A DNA stretch of 64,000 nt. Origin: Streptomyces europaeiscabiei (lineage in GTDB: Bacteria > Actinomycetota > Actinomycetes > Streptomycetales > Streptomycetaceae). Made by a program: the position numbers and the translations under genes. Of the stretch, positions 25,718 to 34,025 are shown piece by piece. The notes beneath the pieces are model-generated. The model was not told where the DNA came from. It did no database searches and saw nothing but the letters and a program-made list of their open reading frames with translations. The stretch covers positions 10,420,001-10,484,000 of the forward strand of contig NZ_CP107841.1 of assembly GCF_036346855.1 (NCBI RefSeq), given 5' to 3'. Each line of letters opens with the position of its first letter. Position 1 is the first letter of the stretch.

Positions 25718-27100
25718 GTGGCTGAGTTCATTGACAGCGCGCTCACCGTCGACCAGCTGCCCGTCGTGGTCATCGGCGCCGGCCCGATCGGTCTGGCCGC
25801 TGCCGCCCACCTCGTCGAGCGCGGCATCGAACCCCTGGTTCTGGAGGCCGGCCCGGCGGCGGGCAGCGCCGTTCGCGAGTGGTCCCACGTTCGCCTGTTC
25901 TCGGCCTGGGGCGAGGTCGTCGACCCGGCCGCCGAGAAGCTGCTCGCCCCGACCGGGTGGGTCCGCCCCGACGTCTCCGCCTACCCGACCGGTGGCGACT
26001 GGGCCGAGCGCTACCTCCGGCCCCTCGCCGATGTCCTCGGCGACAAGGTCCGGTACGGCGCCACGGTGACCGGCGTCGCCCGCGCCGGCCGGGACCGCGT
26101 GGTCGACTCCGGCCGCGACGAGCAGCCCTTCACCGTGCATCTCCGGTCCGCCGCCGGGCGCGAGGAGCGGATCGCCGCCCGCGCCGTCATCGACGCCTCC
26201 GGCACCTGGTCCGTCCCGAGCCCGATGGGCGCGGACGGCCTGCCCGCCCTCGGCGAGAAGACGGCCGCCGACCGCATCACCTACCGCGTCCCCGACCTCG
26301 ACGACCCTGCCGTGCGCGCCCGTTACGCGGGCAAGCGGACCGCCGTCGTCGGCTCCGGCGCCTCCGCCTTCACCGCCCTCGCCCTCCTCGCCGACCTGGC
26401 GAAGGAGGAGGGAGGCGGCACGCACGCCGTATGGATCCTGCGCCGTGGCATCGGCGCCAACACCTACGGCGGCGGCGAGGCCGACGAACTGCCCGCCCGA
26501 GGCGCACTGGGCCTGCGGGCCAAGGCAGCCGTCGAGGCCGGCCACGCGTCCGCCGCCACGGGCTTCCGCACCGAGGCAGTCGAACGAGACGGTGACCAGC
26601 TCGTCCTGGTCGCGGAGGACGGCCGCCGTCTCGACCCGGTCGACGAGGTCATCGTCCTCACCGGCCTCCGCCCCGACCTGTCGTTTCTCTCCGAACTCCG
26701 CCTCGGCCTCGACGAACGCCTCCAGGCCCCGACCGCCCTGGCGCCGCTCATCGACCCGAACGTGCACTCCTGCGGCACGGTCTACCCGCACGGCGTGAAC
26801 GAGCTGTCCCACCCCGAGCAGGGCGTCTACCTGGTCGGCATGAAGTCCTACGGTCGCGCACCCACGTTCCTCGCGATGACCGGCTACGAGCAGGTCCGCT
26901 CCATCTCCGCTGCGATCGCCGGAGACCAGGAGGCCGCCGACCGCGTCGAACTCACCCTTCCGGAGACCGGCGTGTGCGGCGGCGCGGGCCTCTTCGACGA
27001 GCCGGACAACGCCGGGCAGTCCGGCGGCGGTTGCTGCGCCGCCCCCTCCACCCTCCAGATCGGCATCGGCGCCCCGGCCATCACCTCCGGCGGCTGCTGA
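25718..27100 (+). CDS. FAD/NAD(P)-binding flavoprotein of arsenic island
   Basis: A 460-residue flavoprotein. It has an FAD motif VVVIGAGPIGLAAAAHLVER (about residues 13-32), an NAD(P) motif RTAVVGSGASAFTALALLAD near 205-225, and FVEVIVLTGLRPD-like sequence (VDEVIVLTGLRPDLSFLSEL). The C-terminal tail is cysteine-rich (VCGGAGLF, GGGCCAAPS, TSGGC), as in flavoproteins that travel with arsenic genes. GTG 25718 has AAGGGG about 8 bases upstream; an upstream ATG would read through the operator. It precedes arsI by 28 bases, so a role in arsenical redox chemistry is inferred. Confidence 0.75.
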   Translation: MAEFIDSALTVDQLPVVVIGAGPIGLAAAAHLVERGIEPLVLEAGPAAGSAVREWSHVRLFSAWGEVVDPAAEKLLAPTGWVRPDVSAYPTGGDWAERYLRPLADVLGDKVRYGATVTGVARAGRDRVVDSGRDEQPFTVHLRSAAGREERIAARAVIDASGTWSVPSPMGADGLPALGEKTAADRITYRVPDLDDPAVRARYAGKRTAVVGSGASAFTALALLADLAKEEGGGTHAVWILRRGIGANTYGGGEADELPARGALGLRAKAAVEAGHASAATGFRTEAVERDGDQLVLVAEDGRRLDPVDEVIVLTGLRPDLSFLSELRLGLDERLQAPTALAPLIDPNVHSCGTVYPHGVNELSHPEQGVYLVGMKSYGRAPTFLAMTGYEQVRSISAAIAGDQEAADRVELTLPETGVCGGAGLFDEPDNAGQSGGGCCAAPSTLQIGIGAPAITSGGC

Positions 27101-27128
27101 ACACCCCACCCACCCCAGGAGGTTCGCC

Positions 27129-27602
27129 ATGACATCCCGCGTACAGCTCGCCCTCCGCGTCCCCGACCTCGGCGCGTCCATCGCCTTCTACACGAAGCTC
27201 TTCGGCACCGAGCCCGCCAAACTCCGCGACGGCTACGCCAACTTCGCCATCACCGAGCCCCCGCTCAAGCTCGTCCTCATCGAAGGCAGCGCCGACGAGG
27301 TGACCCGCATGGACCACCTCGGGGTGGAGGTCGAGACTACCAAGGAGGTCCACGCCGCCACCGCCCGCCTGGGCGAGGCCGGACTGGCCACCGATGTGGA
27401 GAACGACACCACCTGCTGCTACGCCCTTCAGGACAAGGTCTGGGTCCACGGCCCCGGCCAGGAACCCTGGGAGGTGTACGTCGTGAAGGCCGACGCCGAC
27501 TCCCTCGCCAAACAGCAGGGCAGTACCTGCTGCACCGGCACGGCCGAGCCCGGCACGGGCGCCGGCGTGAAGGAACCGGTCGCCGCGGGCGGCTGCTGCT
27601 GA
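27129..27602 (+). CDS. arsI: ArsI-type C-As lyase (VOC superfamily)
   Basis: A 157-residue VOC enzyme that cleaves the carbon-arsenic bond of trivalent organoarsenicals such as methylarsenite. It begins SRVQLALRVPDLGASIAFYT, LFGTEPAKLRDGYANFAI, the family opening. Metal-site candidates are Gln6, His63 (MDHLGVEVE) and Glu115 (EPWEVYVV). The substrate-binding cysteine pair is Cys96-Cys97 in NDTTCCYALQDK, at the position known for ArsI. A Cys-rich tail (STCCTGT, AGGCC) follows. CAGGAGG precedes the ATG. In the same operon as the flavoprotein and the MFS gene (7-base gap). The related CadI family is the main alternative. Confidence 0.85.
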   Translation: MTSRVQLALRVPDLGASIAFYTKLFGTEPAKLRDGYANFAITEPPLKLVLIEGSADEVTRMDHLGVEVETTKEVHAATARLGEAGLATDVENDTTCCYALQDKVWVHGPGQEPWEVYVVKADADSLAKQQGSTCCTGTAEPGTGAGVKEPVAAGGCC

Positions 27603-27609
27603 TCCGCCG

Positions 27610-28839
27610 ATGACCGACCTCGACACCAGCGAGGCCGTGACCGGGACGGGGGTCCTGTCACGGCCCCGCGCCGCCCTGCCCGCCCTGTGCGCCACCCAGA
27701 TCACCAGTTGGGGAATCGTCTATTACGCCTTCCCCGTCCTCAATCCGCAGATCACCGCCTCCACCGGCTGGTCGTCCACAGCCACCACCGCCGCCTTCTC
27801 GGGGGCGCTCCTGATGTCCGCCGTCACCGGCATACCCGTCGGCCGCATCCTCGACCGCCGAGGCCCTCGCGCCGTGATGACCACCGGCTCCGTCCTGGGC
27901 GTCCTCGCCGTGCTCGCCATCGCCTCCGCGCCCAACCTGATCGCCTTCACCGCCGCGTGGCTCCTGGCCGGTGTGGCCATGGCCGCCACCTTCTACCAGC
28001 CCGCCTTCTCCGCCCTCACCCGCTGGTGGGGCGAGGACCGCATCCGCGCCCTCACCATCGTCACCCTCGCCGGCGGCCTGGCCTCCACCGTCTTCGCACC
28101 CCTGACCGCCGTACTCGCCGAGCACCTGAGCTGGCGCAACACGTACGCCGTACTCGCGGTGGTCCTGGCCCTCGTGACCATCCCCGCCCACGCCCTCGCC
28201 CTACGAGGACCTTGGCCACCCGCCCCAGCGCCACCCTCCCAACGGGACACCCGCAGTGGCTCGGTGACCCGCAGCCGACCGTTCCTGATGCTCGCCACAG
28301 CGATGACCTTGAACAGCTTCGCCATGTACGCCGTCGTCATCGCCCTCGTACCCCTGCTGATCACACGCGGCGCCAGCCCCACCGCCGCCGCCTGGGCCCT
28401 CGGCCTGGGCGGCGCGGGCCAGACCCTAGGCCGCACCCTGTACGCCACCCTCGCCCGCCGCACCGGCGTCACCACCCGCACCGTCACCCTGATCATGCTC
28501 GGCGGGGCTACGACCGCCGCGTTCGCCATGGTCACCGGCCCCTTCCCTCTGCTCGTGGGCGTCGCGATCGCGGCCGGCATGGTGCGAGGCAACCTCACCC
28601 TCCTCCAGGCCACCGCCGTCACCGACCGCTGGGGCACCACCCACTACGGGCGCCTGTCCGGCCTTCTGGCCGCCCCCGCCACCATCGCCTCTGCTCTCGC
28701 CCCCTTCGCAGGGGCCGCCCTCGCTGGACCGCTCGGCGGATACCCCGGCTTGTTCACCGCCCTCGCGCTGACTTCCGCCTCAGCAGCCCTCCTCGCCCTG
28801 GGAAGTGAACCCAACCACCGCAGCCGACACTGCCCCTGA
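27610..28839 (+). CDS. MFS transporter of arsenic island
   Basis: A 409-residue major facilitator, twelve-helix size. The loop 2-3 signature appears as GIPVGRILDRRGPRAVMTTG, and the helices are Ala/Leu/Val-rich throughout (for example GVLAVLAIASAPNLIAFTAA, LNSFAMYAVVIALVPLLI). It starts 7 bases after arsI, so co-translation and export of an arsenical (the lyase product or its substrate) are likely. MFS arsenical exporters are known, but I cannot assign it to a named type from sequence alone. The last gene of the island. Confidence 0.8.
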   Translation: MTDLDTSEAVTGTGVLSRPRAALPALCATQITSWGIVYYAFPVLNPQITASTGWSSTATTAAFSGALLMSAVTGIPVGRILDRRGPRAVMTTGSVLGVLAVLAIASAPNLIAFTAAWLLAGVAMAATFYQPAFSALTRWWGEDRIRALTIVTLAGGLASTVFAPLTAVLAEHLSWRNTYAVLAVVLALVTIPAHALALRGPWPPAPAPPSQRDTRSGSVTRSRPFLMLATAMTLNSFAMYAVVIALVPLLITRGASPTAAAWALGLGGAGQTLGRTLYATLARRTGVTTRTVTLIMLGGATTAAFAMVTGPFPLLVGVAIAAGMVRGNLTLLQATAVTDRWGTTHYGRLSGLLAAPATIASALAPFAGAALAGPLGGYPGLFTALALTSASAALLALGSEPNHRSRHCP

Positions 28840-28919
28840 GCCTGCTTGCCGGCTCGTCGGCACGCACCGCATCGGGGACGACCCGCCGCAGATATGGAAG
28901 GCGACATCCGCCGTACAGG

Positions 28920-29190
28920 AGTCGGGCGAACCCAGCATCACCCTCCCGTCCGTCTCGGCGCGTCCGCCCTGCTCGCGGAGCGGCCGGCCGCTCTCGCGCC
29001 CGGCCACCTCGACCAGGTGTGGCAGTGCAACAGCGGTGCCGAGGCGGTGGGGGCGGCCCGGAAGCCGGCCCGTGCCGCCACCGGCCGCCGACCGGTGGTC
29101 TCGACGCGCGCAGTCGAGATCACCGGCCTGAACGAACCCAGCGCCCACCTCCACGGCACGCTCAGCGGCGAATTGCCAGCCGGCAACTGA
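28920..29190 (+). pseudogene. class-III aminotransferase fragment
   Basis: One frame contains ALAPGHLDQVWQCNSGAEAV and GAARKPARAATGRRPVV. It matches the N-terminal part of class-III PLP aminotransferases (P-G-x-L-D-x-V-x-x-x-N-S-G-x-E-A-V-E-A-A-x-K-x-A-R). Only about 50 residues are recognisable and there is no PLP-lysine segment. Dead fragment. Confidence 0.6.
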
Positions 29191-29369
29191 CGAACTCGTG
29201 GGACAGCCGGACCACCCGGAGCGCAGCCAACCGGGCATGCGCCCGGCGGTTCGGACAACGACCAGGGTGACGGCGATCGCACTGTCCCTCCTGCGCAAGG
29301 GCCTCACCGGTCGACATCTGAGACCAAGCTCCCACAACCGAGACGATCGCCATGGTGGTGGATACGGGC

Positions 29370-29665
29370 CCGGGTGCGCCTTCGGCATCGGCTTCGACGC
29401 GTCCATGTTCGTCTTCGCCCTCACCGTCCAGAACGGCCTGCGCGCCGACACACCGCACGGGGCTGGTGGTCCTGCCGATGGCCTTGCTGTTCTTCGCGGC
29501 CTCCCTTCTGGCCTCTCGCGTCATCAGCCGCTTCGGCAGGGCCGCGCTGTCGGCCGGTGCCGCCGTCCAACGAGTCGGCCTGGCCTCACTGGCGGCGGTT
29601 GTGATCGGAAGGTGGCCGCATGTCGGTCTCTGGTGCCTGTACCTGAGCCTGGCTCCGGACGACAT
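29370..29665 (+). pseudogene. DHA2-type MFS transporter fragment
   Basis: Two frames give IGFDASMFVFALTVQNGLRA then, after a shift near 29460, GLVVLPMALLFFAASLLASR, VISRFGRAALSAGAAVQRVG and LASLAAVVIGRWPHVGLW. This is the second-half core of a DHA2 (EmrB/QacA) multidrug transporter. Both ends are missing. Confidence 0.65.
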
Positions 29666-30069
29666 CACTCATGCCTTCACCGGCGTCGGCTATGTGCAGA
29701 TGGGAATCGTCGCCCTGCCGGCGGTCGGCGCCGCAGCACGCCGCGCTTCACCGAGGACTCGTCGGCCGAACTCCGATCGTCGATGCCCGGCCTGCCGCCC
29801 CGCGAGCGCGGACACCGAGGCCGCCTCGTCCACCACCGCAGCACGCGAGGCCACAGCCGTAAAGGGACCGTGGCCCTGGAGGACCCGTCAGCACGGTGCC
29901 TCCCGACCGGACCGGAGGTGTACGCGGTTGCACGCGCTGCTGGAGGGCTGTGCCGTGAGCGCAGGGTTGTGCCGGTGGAGGTGCCCTCGCGTGCTGTCGG
30001 GTTCTCGGGGCCCGCTGTGAGAGTAGTGCTTGGAAGACGGTTCCGACCTCGGTGAATGGGACGCGTTCC
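29666..30069. other. intergenic stretch, no recognisable gene
   Basis: About 400 bases between the MFS scrap and the element upstream of the glutarate-type operon. No supportable gene on either strand. Confidence 0.4.
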
Positions 30070-30085
30070 GCGCACAAAGATGCGT
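30070..30085 (+). promoter_or_regulatory. dyad element A (GCGCA-N6-TGCGT), candidate LysR box
   Basis: An inverted-repeat element about 105 bases upstream of the first gene of the CoA-transferase/GcdH/Etf operon. With its flanks (about 45 bases, 30063-30107) it resembles 36962-37006 upstream of the 3-hydroxyacyl-CoA dehydrogenase gene. The CACAAAGATGCG core is shared apart from one base. Confidence 0.5.
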
Positions 30086-30189
30086 CAGCTCGTCGTTGAC
30101 CGGCGGTCTGCGGCAGGGCCAGGGTGATGGGGCCAGATCGGATTCCGATCTCCCGTTTCCGGTCATCGAACTGAGTGCAGGAGGCCGTG

Positions 30190-30678
30190 ATGTTCCAGAC
30201 AGACACCTTTGAAGAAACCGAACTCAAAGGAGATCCCGAAGCGGCTGCCATCGCCACGGCCACGCCCGTCACTCCGAACGCACCGGCGGACCGCGACGAG
30301 CTGCTCTTCCAGCGTTGTCTGTGGTGCGGCACTCCGGCATACCGCCGCTCGTTCTGCCGTGCCTGCGGGTCCGTGGGCTTTCGACGGGAGCGCAGCGCGG
30401 GCGACGGGGTCGTGGTCCGCCGCCACGGCCAGGTCCCGCACAACACGTGGTTCGTCGCGATGAACGAGGGCTTCAACCTGCTCTGCCAGGCCACCGACGC
30501 GTCGCCGGTCACCGTCGGGTCGAGGGTGAGTGTCGTACGGGCCGTCGCTCCCCTCGGGCAGGGACTGCCCGTCGTCGAGCCCACGCGTCCGCCGACCTCG
30601 GACCGCTGGTGGCAACGGGAGTCGGCTCGAACGCAGCCACCTCGCGCGAGCGGGACGATCAGAGAGGAGGGCGCGTGA
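30190..30678 (+). CDS. Zn-ribbon/OB-fold (DUF35-type) protein
   Basis: A 162-residue protein. A zinc ribbon is clear: RCLWCGTPAYRRSFCRACGS with C-x2-C and C-x2-C pairs, followed by an OB-like beta region (VVRRHGQVPHNTWFVAMNEG, VTVGSRVSVVRAV). Such proteins usually act as partners of CoA-dependent acyl enzymes or thiolases. ATG 30190 is chosen; a strong CAGGAGG lies 6 bases upstream. Its TGA overlaps the GTG of the CoA transferase, so the two are translationally coupled and probably act together. Confidence 0.7.
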   Translation: MFQTDTFEETELKGDPEAAAIATATPVTPNAPADRDELLFQRCLWCGTPAYRRSFCRACGSVGFRRERSAGDGVVVRRHGQVPHNTWFVAMNEGFNLLCQATDASPVTVGSRVSVVRAVAPLGQGLPVVEPTRPPTSDRWWQRESARTQPPRASGTIREEGA

Positions 30679-31934
30679 GCACCGAGCACAACGCGCAGGA
30701 CGGATGGGCCGGCTCGGTCGAGGGAGCGGGCCGCGGCGCGCTGGAGGGTCTGCGGATCGCCGACTTCTCCCGGGTTCTCGCTGGGCCCTATGCCACCATG
30801 CTTCTCGCCGACCTGGGCGCGGACGTGGTGAAGGTCGAACGGCCAGGTATCGGGGACGACACCCGGGCCTGGCATCCGCCGACGGACCACGACGGCACCT
30901 CGACGTACTTCCTGAGCGTCAATCGGAACAAGAAGTCCGTGGTCCTGGACCTCACGACCGACGCCGGGCTGGAACAGGCTCGCGCTCTGGTCGCCGAGTC
31001 CGATGTGCTGGTGGAGAACTTCCGCCCCGGCACGATGGAACGGCTCGGGCTCGGCCATCGCGAACTCCGCGCCCAGCATCCGGAGTTGGTCTACTGCTCG
31101 ATCAGCGGCTTCGGTAGCGGCCCGGGCGCGGCGATCCCCGGATACGACCTGCTCGTGCAGGCCGTCGGCGGTCTGATGAGCGTGACCGGGGACGCGGCCG
31201 GTGAGCCGGTCAAGGCGGGTGTGGCTCTGGTCGATGTGATCACCGGCCTGCACGCCTCGCTCGGCATCCTCGCGGCTCTCCGGCACCGGGACGCCACCGG
31301 GCAAGGGCAGCACGTGGAGGTGAACCTGCTCAGTTCGCTGCTGTCGGCCCTGGTCAACCAGGCGTCGGCGTATGCGGTGGCCGGTGTGGTTCCGAGCCGT
31401 ATGGGCAACGCGCATCCGAGCATCGCCCCGTACGAGACCTTCCCTGCCGCCGATCGTCCGATCGCCATCGCGGTGGGCAACGACCGGCAGTTCGCCGCGC
31501 TCTCCGACCTCGTCGGGGAACCCGGTCTGGCTCTCGACGACCGCTTCCGCACCAATGCCGACCGAGTCGCCCACCGCACCGAACTGCGGGACATCCTGAC
31601 TCGGCGGCTGGGCACCGCAGGCGCCGACCACTGGTCGACCCTCCTGCTGGCCGCAGGGGTGCCCGCCGGGCCGGTCAACACCCTTGACGAGGCATTCAAC
31701 TTCGCCAAGAAGCTCGGCCTTCCCGGCATCGTCGACATCCCCGCCACACCCGTCGGCGGAGTCGACGGAGCAGAAGGCAGGCCCTCCCGCCAGGTCGCGA
31801 ACCCCATCGCGCTGAGTGGCACACCGGCGCGGTACCGCCTGCCGCCACCGAGCCTGGGCCGGCACACCGCAGAGATCCTGCACCGCTCTTCCGGCCACGA
31901 CCACACCCCCGCGCCGAACGAAGCGGTCAGCTGA
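30675..31934 (+). CDS. CaiB/BaiF (family III) CoA transferase
   Basis: A 419-residue protein moving CoA between carboxylic acids. The N-terminal signature LRIADFSRVLAGPYATMLLA, DLGADVVKVERPGIGDDTR is complete, and VALVDVITGLHASLGILAAL holds the expected active-site aspartate region; LGHRELRAQHPELVYCSISG is also standard. Gene order with a glutaryl-CoA dehydrogenase suggests it activates glutarate (or another dicarboxylate) with succinyl-CoA as donor. GTG 30675 overlaps the previous stop by 4 bases and has GAGGAGG upstream. Full length for the family. Confidence 0.85.
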   Translation: MSTEHNAQDGWAGSVEGAGRGALEGLRIADFSRVLAGPYATMLLADLGADVVKVERPGIGDDTRAWHPPTDHDGTSTYFLSVNRNKKSVVLDLTTDAGLEQARALVAESDVLVENFRPGTMERLGLGHRELRAQHPELVYCSISGFGSGPGAAIPGYDLLVQAVGGLMSVTGDAAGEPVKAGVALVDVITGLHASLGILAALRHRDATGQGQHVEVNLLSSLLSALVNQASAYAVAGVVPSRMGNAHPSIAPYETFPAADRPIAIAVGNDRQFAALSDLVGEPGLALDDRFRTNADRVAHRTELRDILTRRLGTAGADHWSTLLLAAGVPAGPVNTLDEAFNFAKKLGLPGIVDIPATPVGGVDGAEGRPSRQVANPIALSGTPARYRLPPPSLGRHTAEILHRSSGHDHTPAPNEAVS

Positions 31935-31993
31935 CCGTTCCGGACGCGGGCACCAAGACCGACCTGATCACCCACAACCCCCAGGAGCCAACG

Positions 31994-33175
31994 ATGAGCG
32001 TTGCCAAGCCGATGAAGGACCCCCTCGATCTGCTCGACATCTCCTCCCTCCTCAGCGACGAGGAGCGCGAGATCCAGGCCACCGTGGCCAAGTTCCTCGC
32101 CGACCGGGTGCGCCCGCACATCGGCGAGTGGTTCGAGAACGCCCACTTCGCCCGCGAACTAGCCCCAGAACTCGGCAAGTTGGGTGTTCTTGGTATGCAC
32201 CTCGAAGGCTACGGCTGTGCCGGGACGAACGCGGTCAGCTACGGCCTCGCCTGTCTGGAGCTGGAGGCTGCGGACTCCGGGTTCCGCAGCTTCGTGTCCG
32301 TGCAGGGCTCGCTGTCGATGTTCTCCATCTGGAAGTGGGGCTCGGAGGAGCAGAAGCAGGAGTGGCTGCCCCGGCTGGCCGCCGGTGAGGCGATCGGCTG
32401 TTTCGGCCTGACAGAGCCCGACTTCGGCAGCAACCCCTCCGGGATGCGCACCCGGGCCGTCCGGGACGGTGGGGGAGACTGGATTCTCAACGGCTCCAAG
32501 ATGTGGATCACCAATGGCGGGATCGCCGATGTCGCCACCGTCTGGGCGCAGACCGAGGACGGCATCCGCGGCTTCCTCGTCCCCCGCGGGACCGCCGGCT
32601 TCACCACGCAGGACATCAAGCAGAAGATGTCGCTGCGCGCGTCCATCACCTCGGAGCTGTACTTCGACAACGTACGGCTGCCCGACTCGGCCCGCCTGCC
32701 GCTCGCGCAGGGACTTCGCGGACCGCTGTCCTGCCTGAACGAGGCCCGCTTCGGCATCCTGTTCGGCGCGGTCGGCGCGGCCCGCGACTGCATCCAGGTG
32801 GCCATCGAGTACGCCGACTCCCGCGTGCAGTTCGACAAGCCCATCAGCGCCTTCCAGCTCACCCAGAAGAAGCTCACCGACATGAGCGTCTCCGTGGGCA
32901 ACGCCGCACTGCTCGCCATCCACCTGGGCCGGCTCAAGGACCAGCACGCCATCCGCCCCGAACAGATCAGCGTCGGCAAGCTCAACAACGTCCGCGAAGC
33001 CATCGCCATCGCCCGCGAATGCCGCACCGTCCTCGGTGCCAACGGCATCTCCCTGGAGTACTCACCGCTCCGCCACGCCAACAACCTGGAGTCCGTCCTG
33101 ACCTACGAAGGAACCAGCGAGATGCACACCCTTGTCGTCGGACAGGCGCTCACCGGCCAGGCGGCGTTCCGCTGA
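31994..33175 (+). CDS. gcdH: glutaryl-CoA dehydrogenase-type acyl-CoA dehydrogenase
   Basis: A 393-residue FAD enzyme. The acyl-CoA dehydrogenase signatures are FGLTEPDFGSNPSGMRTRAV and QLTQKKLTDMSVSVGNAALL; the catalytic base is Glu372 in TYEGTSEMHTLVVG, the Y-E-G-T form. SGFRSFVSVQGSLSMFSI matches the segment that carries the glutarate-binding arginine in glutaryl-CoA dehydrogenases, which favours oxidation and decarboxylation of glutaryl-CoA to crotonyl-CoA. Electrons would pass to EtfAB, encoded next. CAGGAG precedes the ATG. Confidence 0.82.
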   Translation: MSVAKPMKDPLDLLDISSLLSDEEREIQATVAKFLADRVRPHIGEWFENAHFARELAPELGKLGVLGMHLEGYGCAGTNAVSYGLACLELEAADSGFRSFVSVQGSLSMFSIWKWGSEEQKQEWLPRLAAGEAIGCFGLTEPDFGSNPSGMRTRAVRDGGGDWILNGSKMWITNGGIADVATVWAQTEDGIRGFLVPRGTAGFTTQDIKQKMSLRASITSELYFDNVRLPDSARLPLAQGLRGPLSCLNEARFGILFGAVGAARDCIQVAIEYADSRVQFDKPISAFQLTQKKLTDMSVSVGNAALLAIHLGRLKDQHAIRPEQISVGKLNNVREAIAIARECRTVLGANGISLEYSPLRHANNLESVLTYEGTSEMHTLVVGQALTGQAAFR

Positions 33176-33216
33176 CCGCTGAAGACCGGTCCACCGAAGG
33201 CTGAAGGAAGACGCCC

Positions 33217-33999
33217 GTGAACATCGTCGTACTCGTCAAGCAGGTGCCGGACACCGGTGCCGAACGCACCCTGTCCCCGGCCGACCACCGCCTCGACCGC
33301 GAGGACGCCGATCTCGTTCTGGACGAGATCAACGAGCGCGCCGCCGAAGAGGCCCTGAGTCTCAAGGAGACGGTGGACGCCCACATCACCGTCGTCTCCA
33401 TGGGACCCGACTCCGCGCTCGAAGCCGTACGCAAGGTTCTGGCGATGGGCGCCGACCGGGGCATCCACGTCTGCGACGACCGCCTGCGCGGCGCGGACGT
33501 AGTGACCACCGCTAAGGTCCTGGCGGCCGCCGTACGGACCGTGGAGAACGTCGACCTGGTACTCGCCGGCGACGCGACCACCGACGGTCGGGCGAGCGCG
33601 GTCCCCGCAGTCGTCGCGGACCTGCTCGCCCTGCCGCAGGTGACCCACGTACGGAAGCTCGATGTGGACGCCGGGCGGGTGCGCGGCGAGCGTGAGACCG
33701 AGAACGGCGAGGCGACGCTGGACGCCCCGCTGCCCGCGCTGGTCAGTGTCACCGAGAAGATCAACGAGCCGCGCTATCCCTCGTTCAAGGGGATCATGGC
33801 CGCGAAGAAGAAGCCGGTGGACACGGTCGGCCTCGACGACCTGTTCCCGGACGCGGACGACGCCGCGTTCCTCGTGACGCGCACCCGTGTGCTGGAGGCC
33901 GTCCCGCGGCCCCCACGGTCAGCCGGAACCCGCGTCACGGACGACGGCTCGGCAGGCCGGCAGCTCGCCGCGTACCTGATCGCCCAGAAGCTCGTCTGA
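33217..33999 (+). CDS. etfB: electron transfer flavoprotein beta subunit
   Basis: A 260-residue EtfB. It opens MNIVVLVKQVPDTGAERTLS (GTG start), continues NERAAEEALSLKE and VSMGPDSALEAVRKVLAMGA, and has LVLAGDATTDGRASAVPAVV as the AMP-site motif. It ends with an anti-parallel helix and LAAYLIAQKLV. It accepts electrons from acyl-CoA dehydrogenases such as GcdH encoded 41 bases upstream, forming a heterodimer with EtfA. Confidence 0.92.
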   Translation: MNIVVLVKQVPDTGAERTLSPADHRLDREDADLVLDEINERAAEEALSLKETVDAHITVVSMGPDSALEAVRKVLAMGADRGIHVCDDRLRGADVVTTAKVLAAAVRTVENVDLVLAGDATTDGRASAVPAVVADLLALPQVTHVRKLDVDAGRVRGERETENGEATLDAPLPALVSVTEKINEPRYPSFKGIMAAKKKPVDTVGLDDLFPDADDAAFLVTRTRVLEAVPRPPRSAGTRVTDDGSAGRQLAAYLIAQKLV

Positions 34000-34025
34000 A
34001 CCACCCGAACAGGAAACAGGCACCG

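Noticed and set aside
29748..31904. Long minus-strand open frame (about 700 codons)
   Set aside because: Antisense to the OB protein and CaiB transferase, with no recognisable domain; codon-bias shadow.
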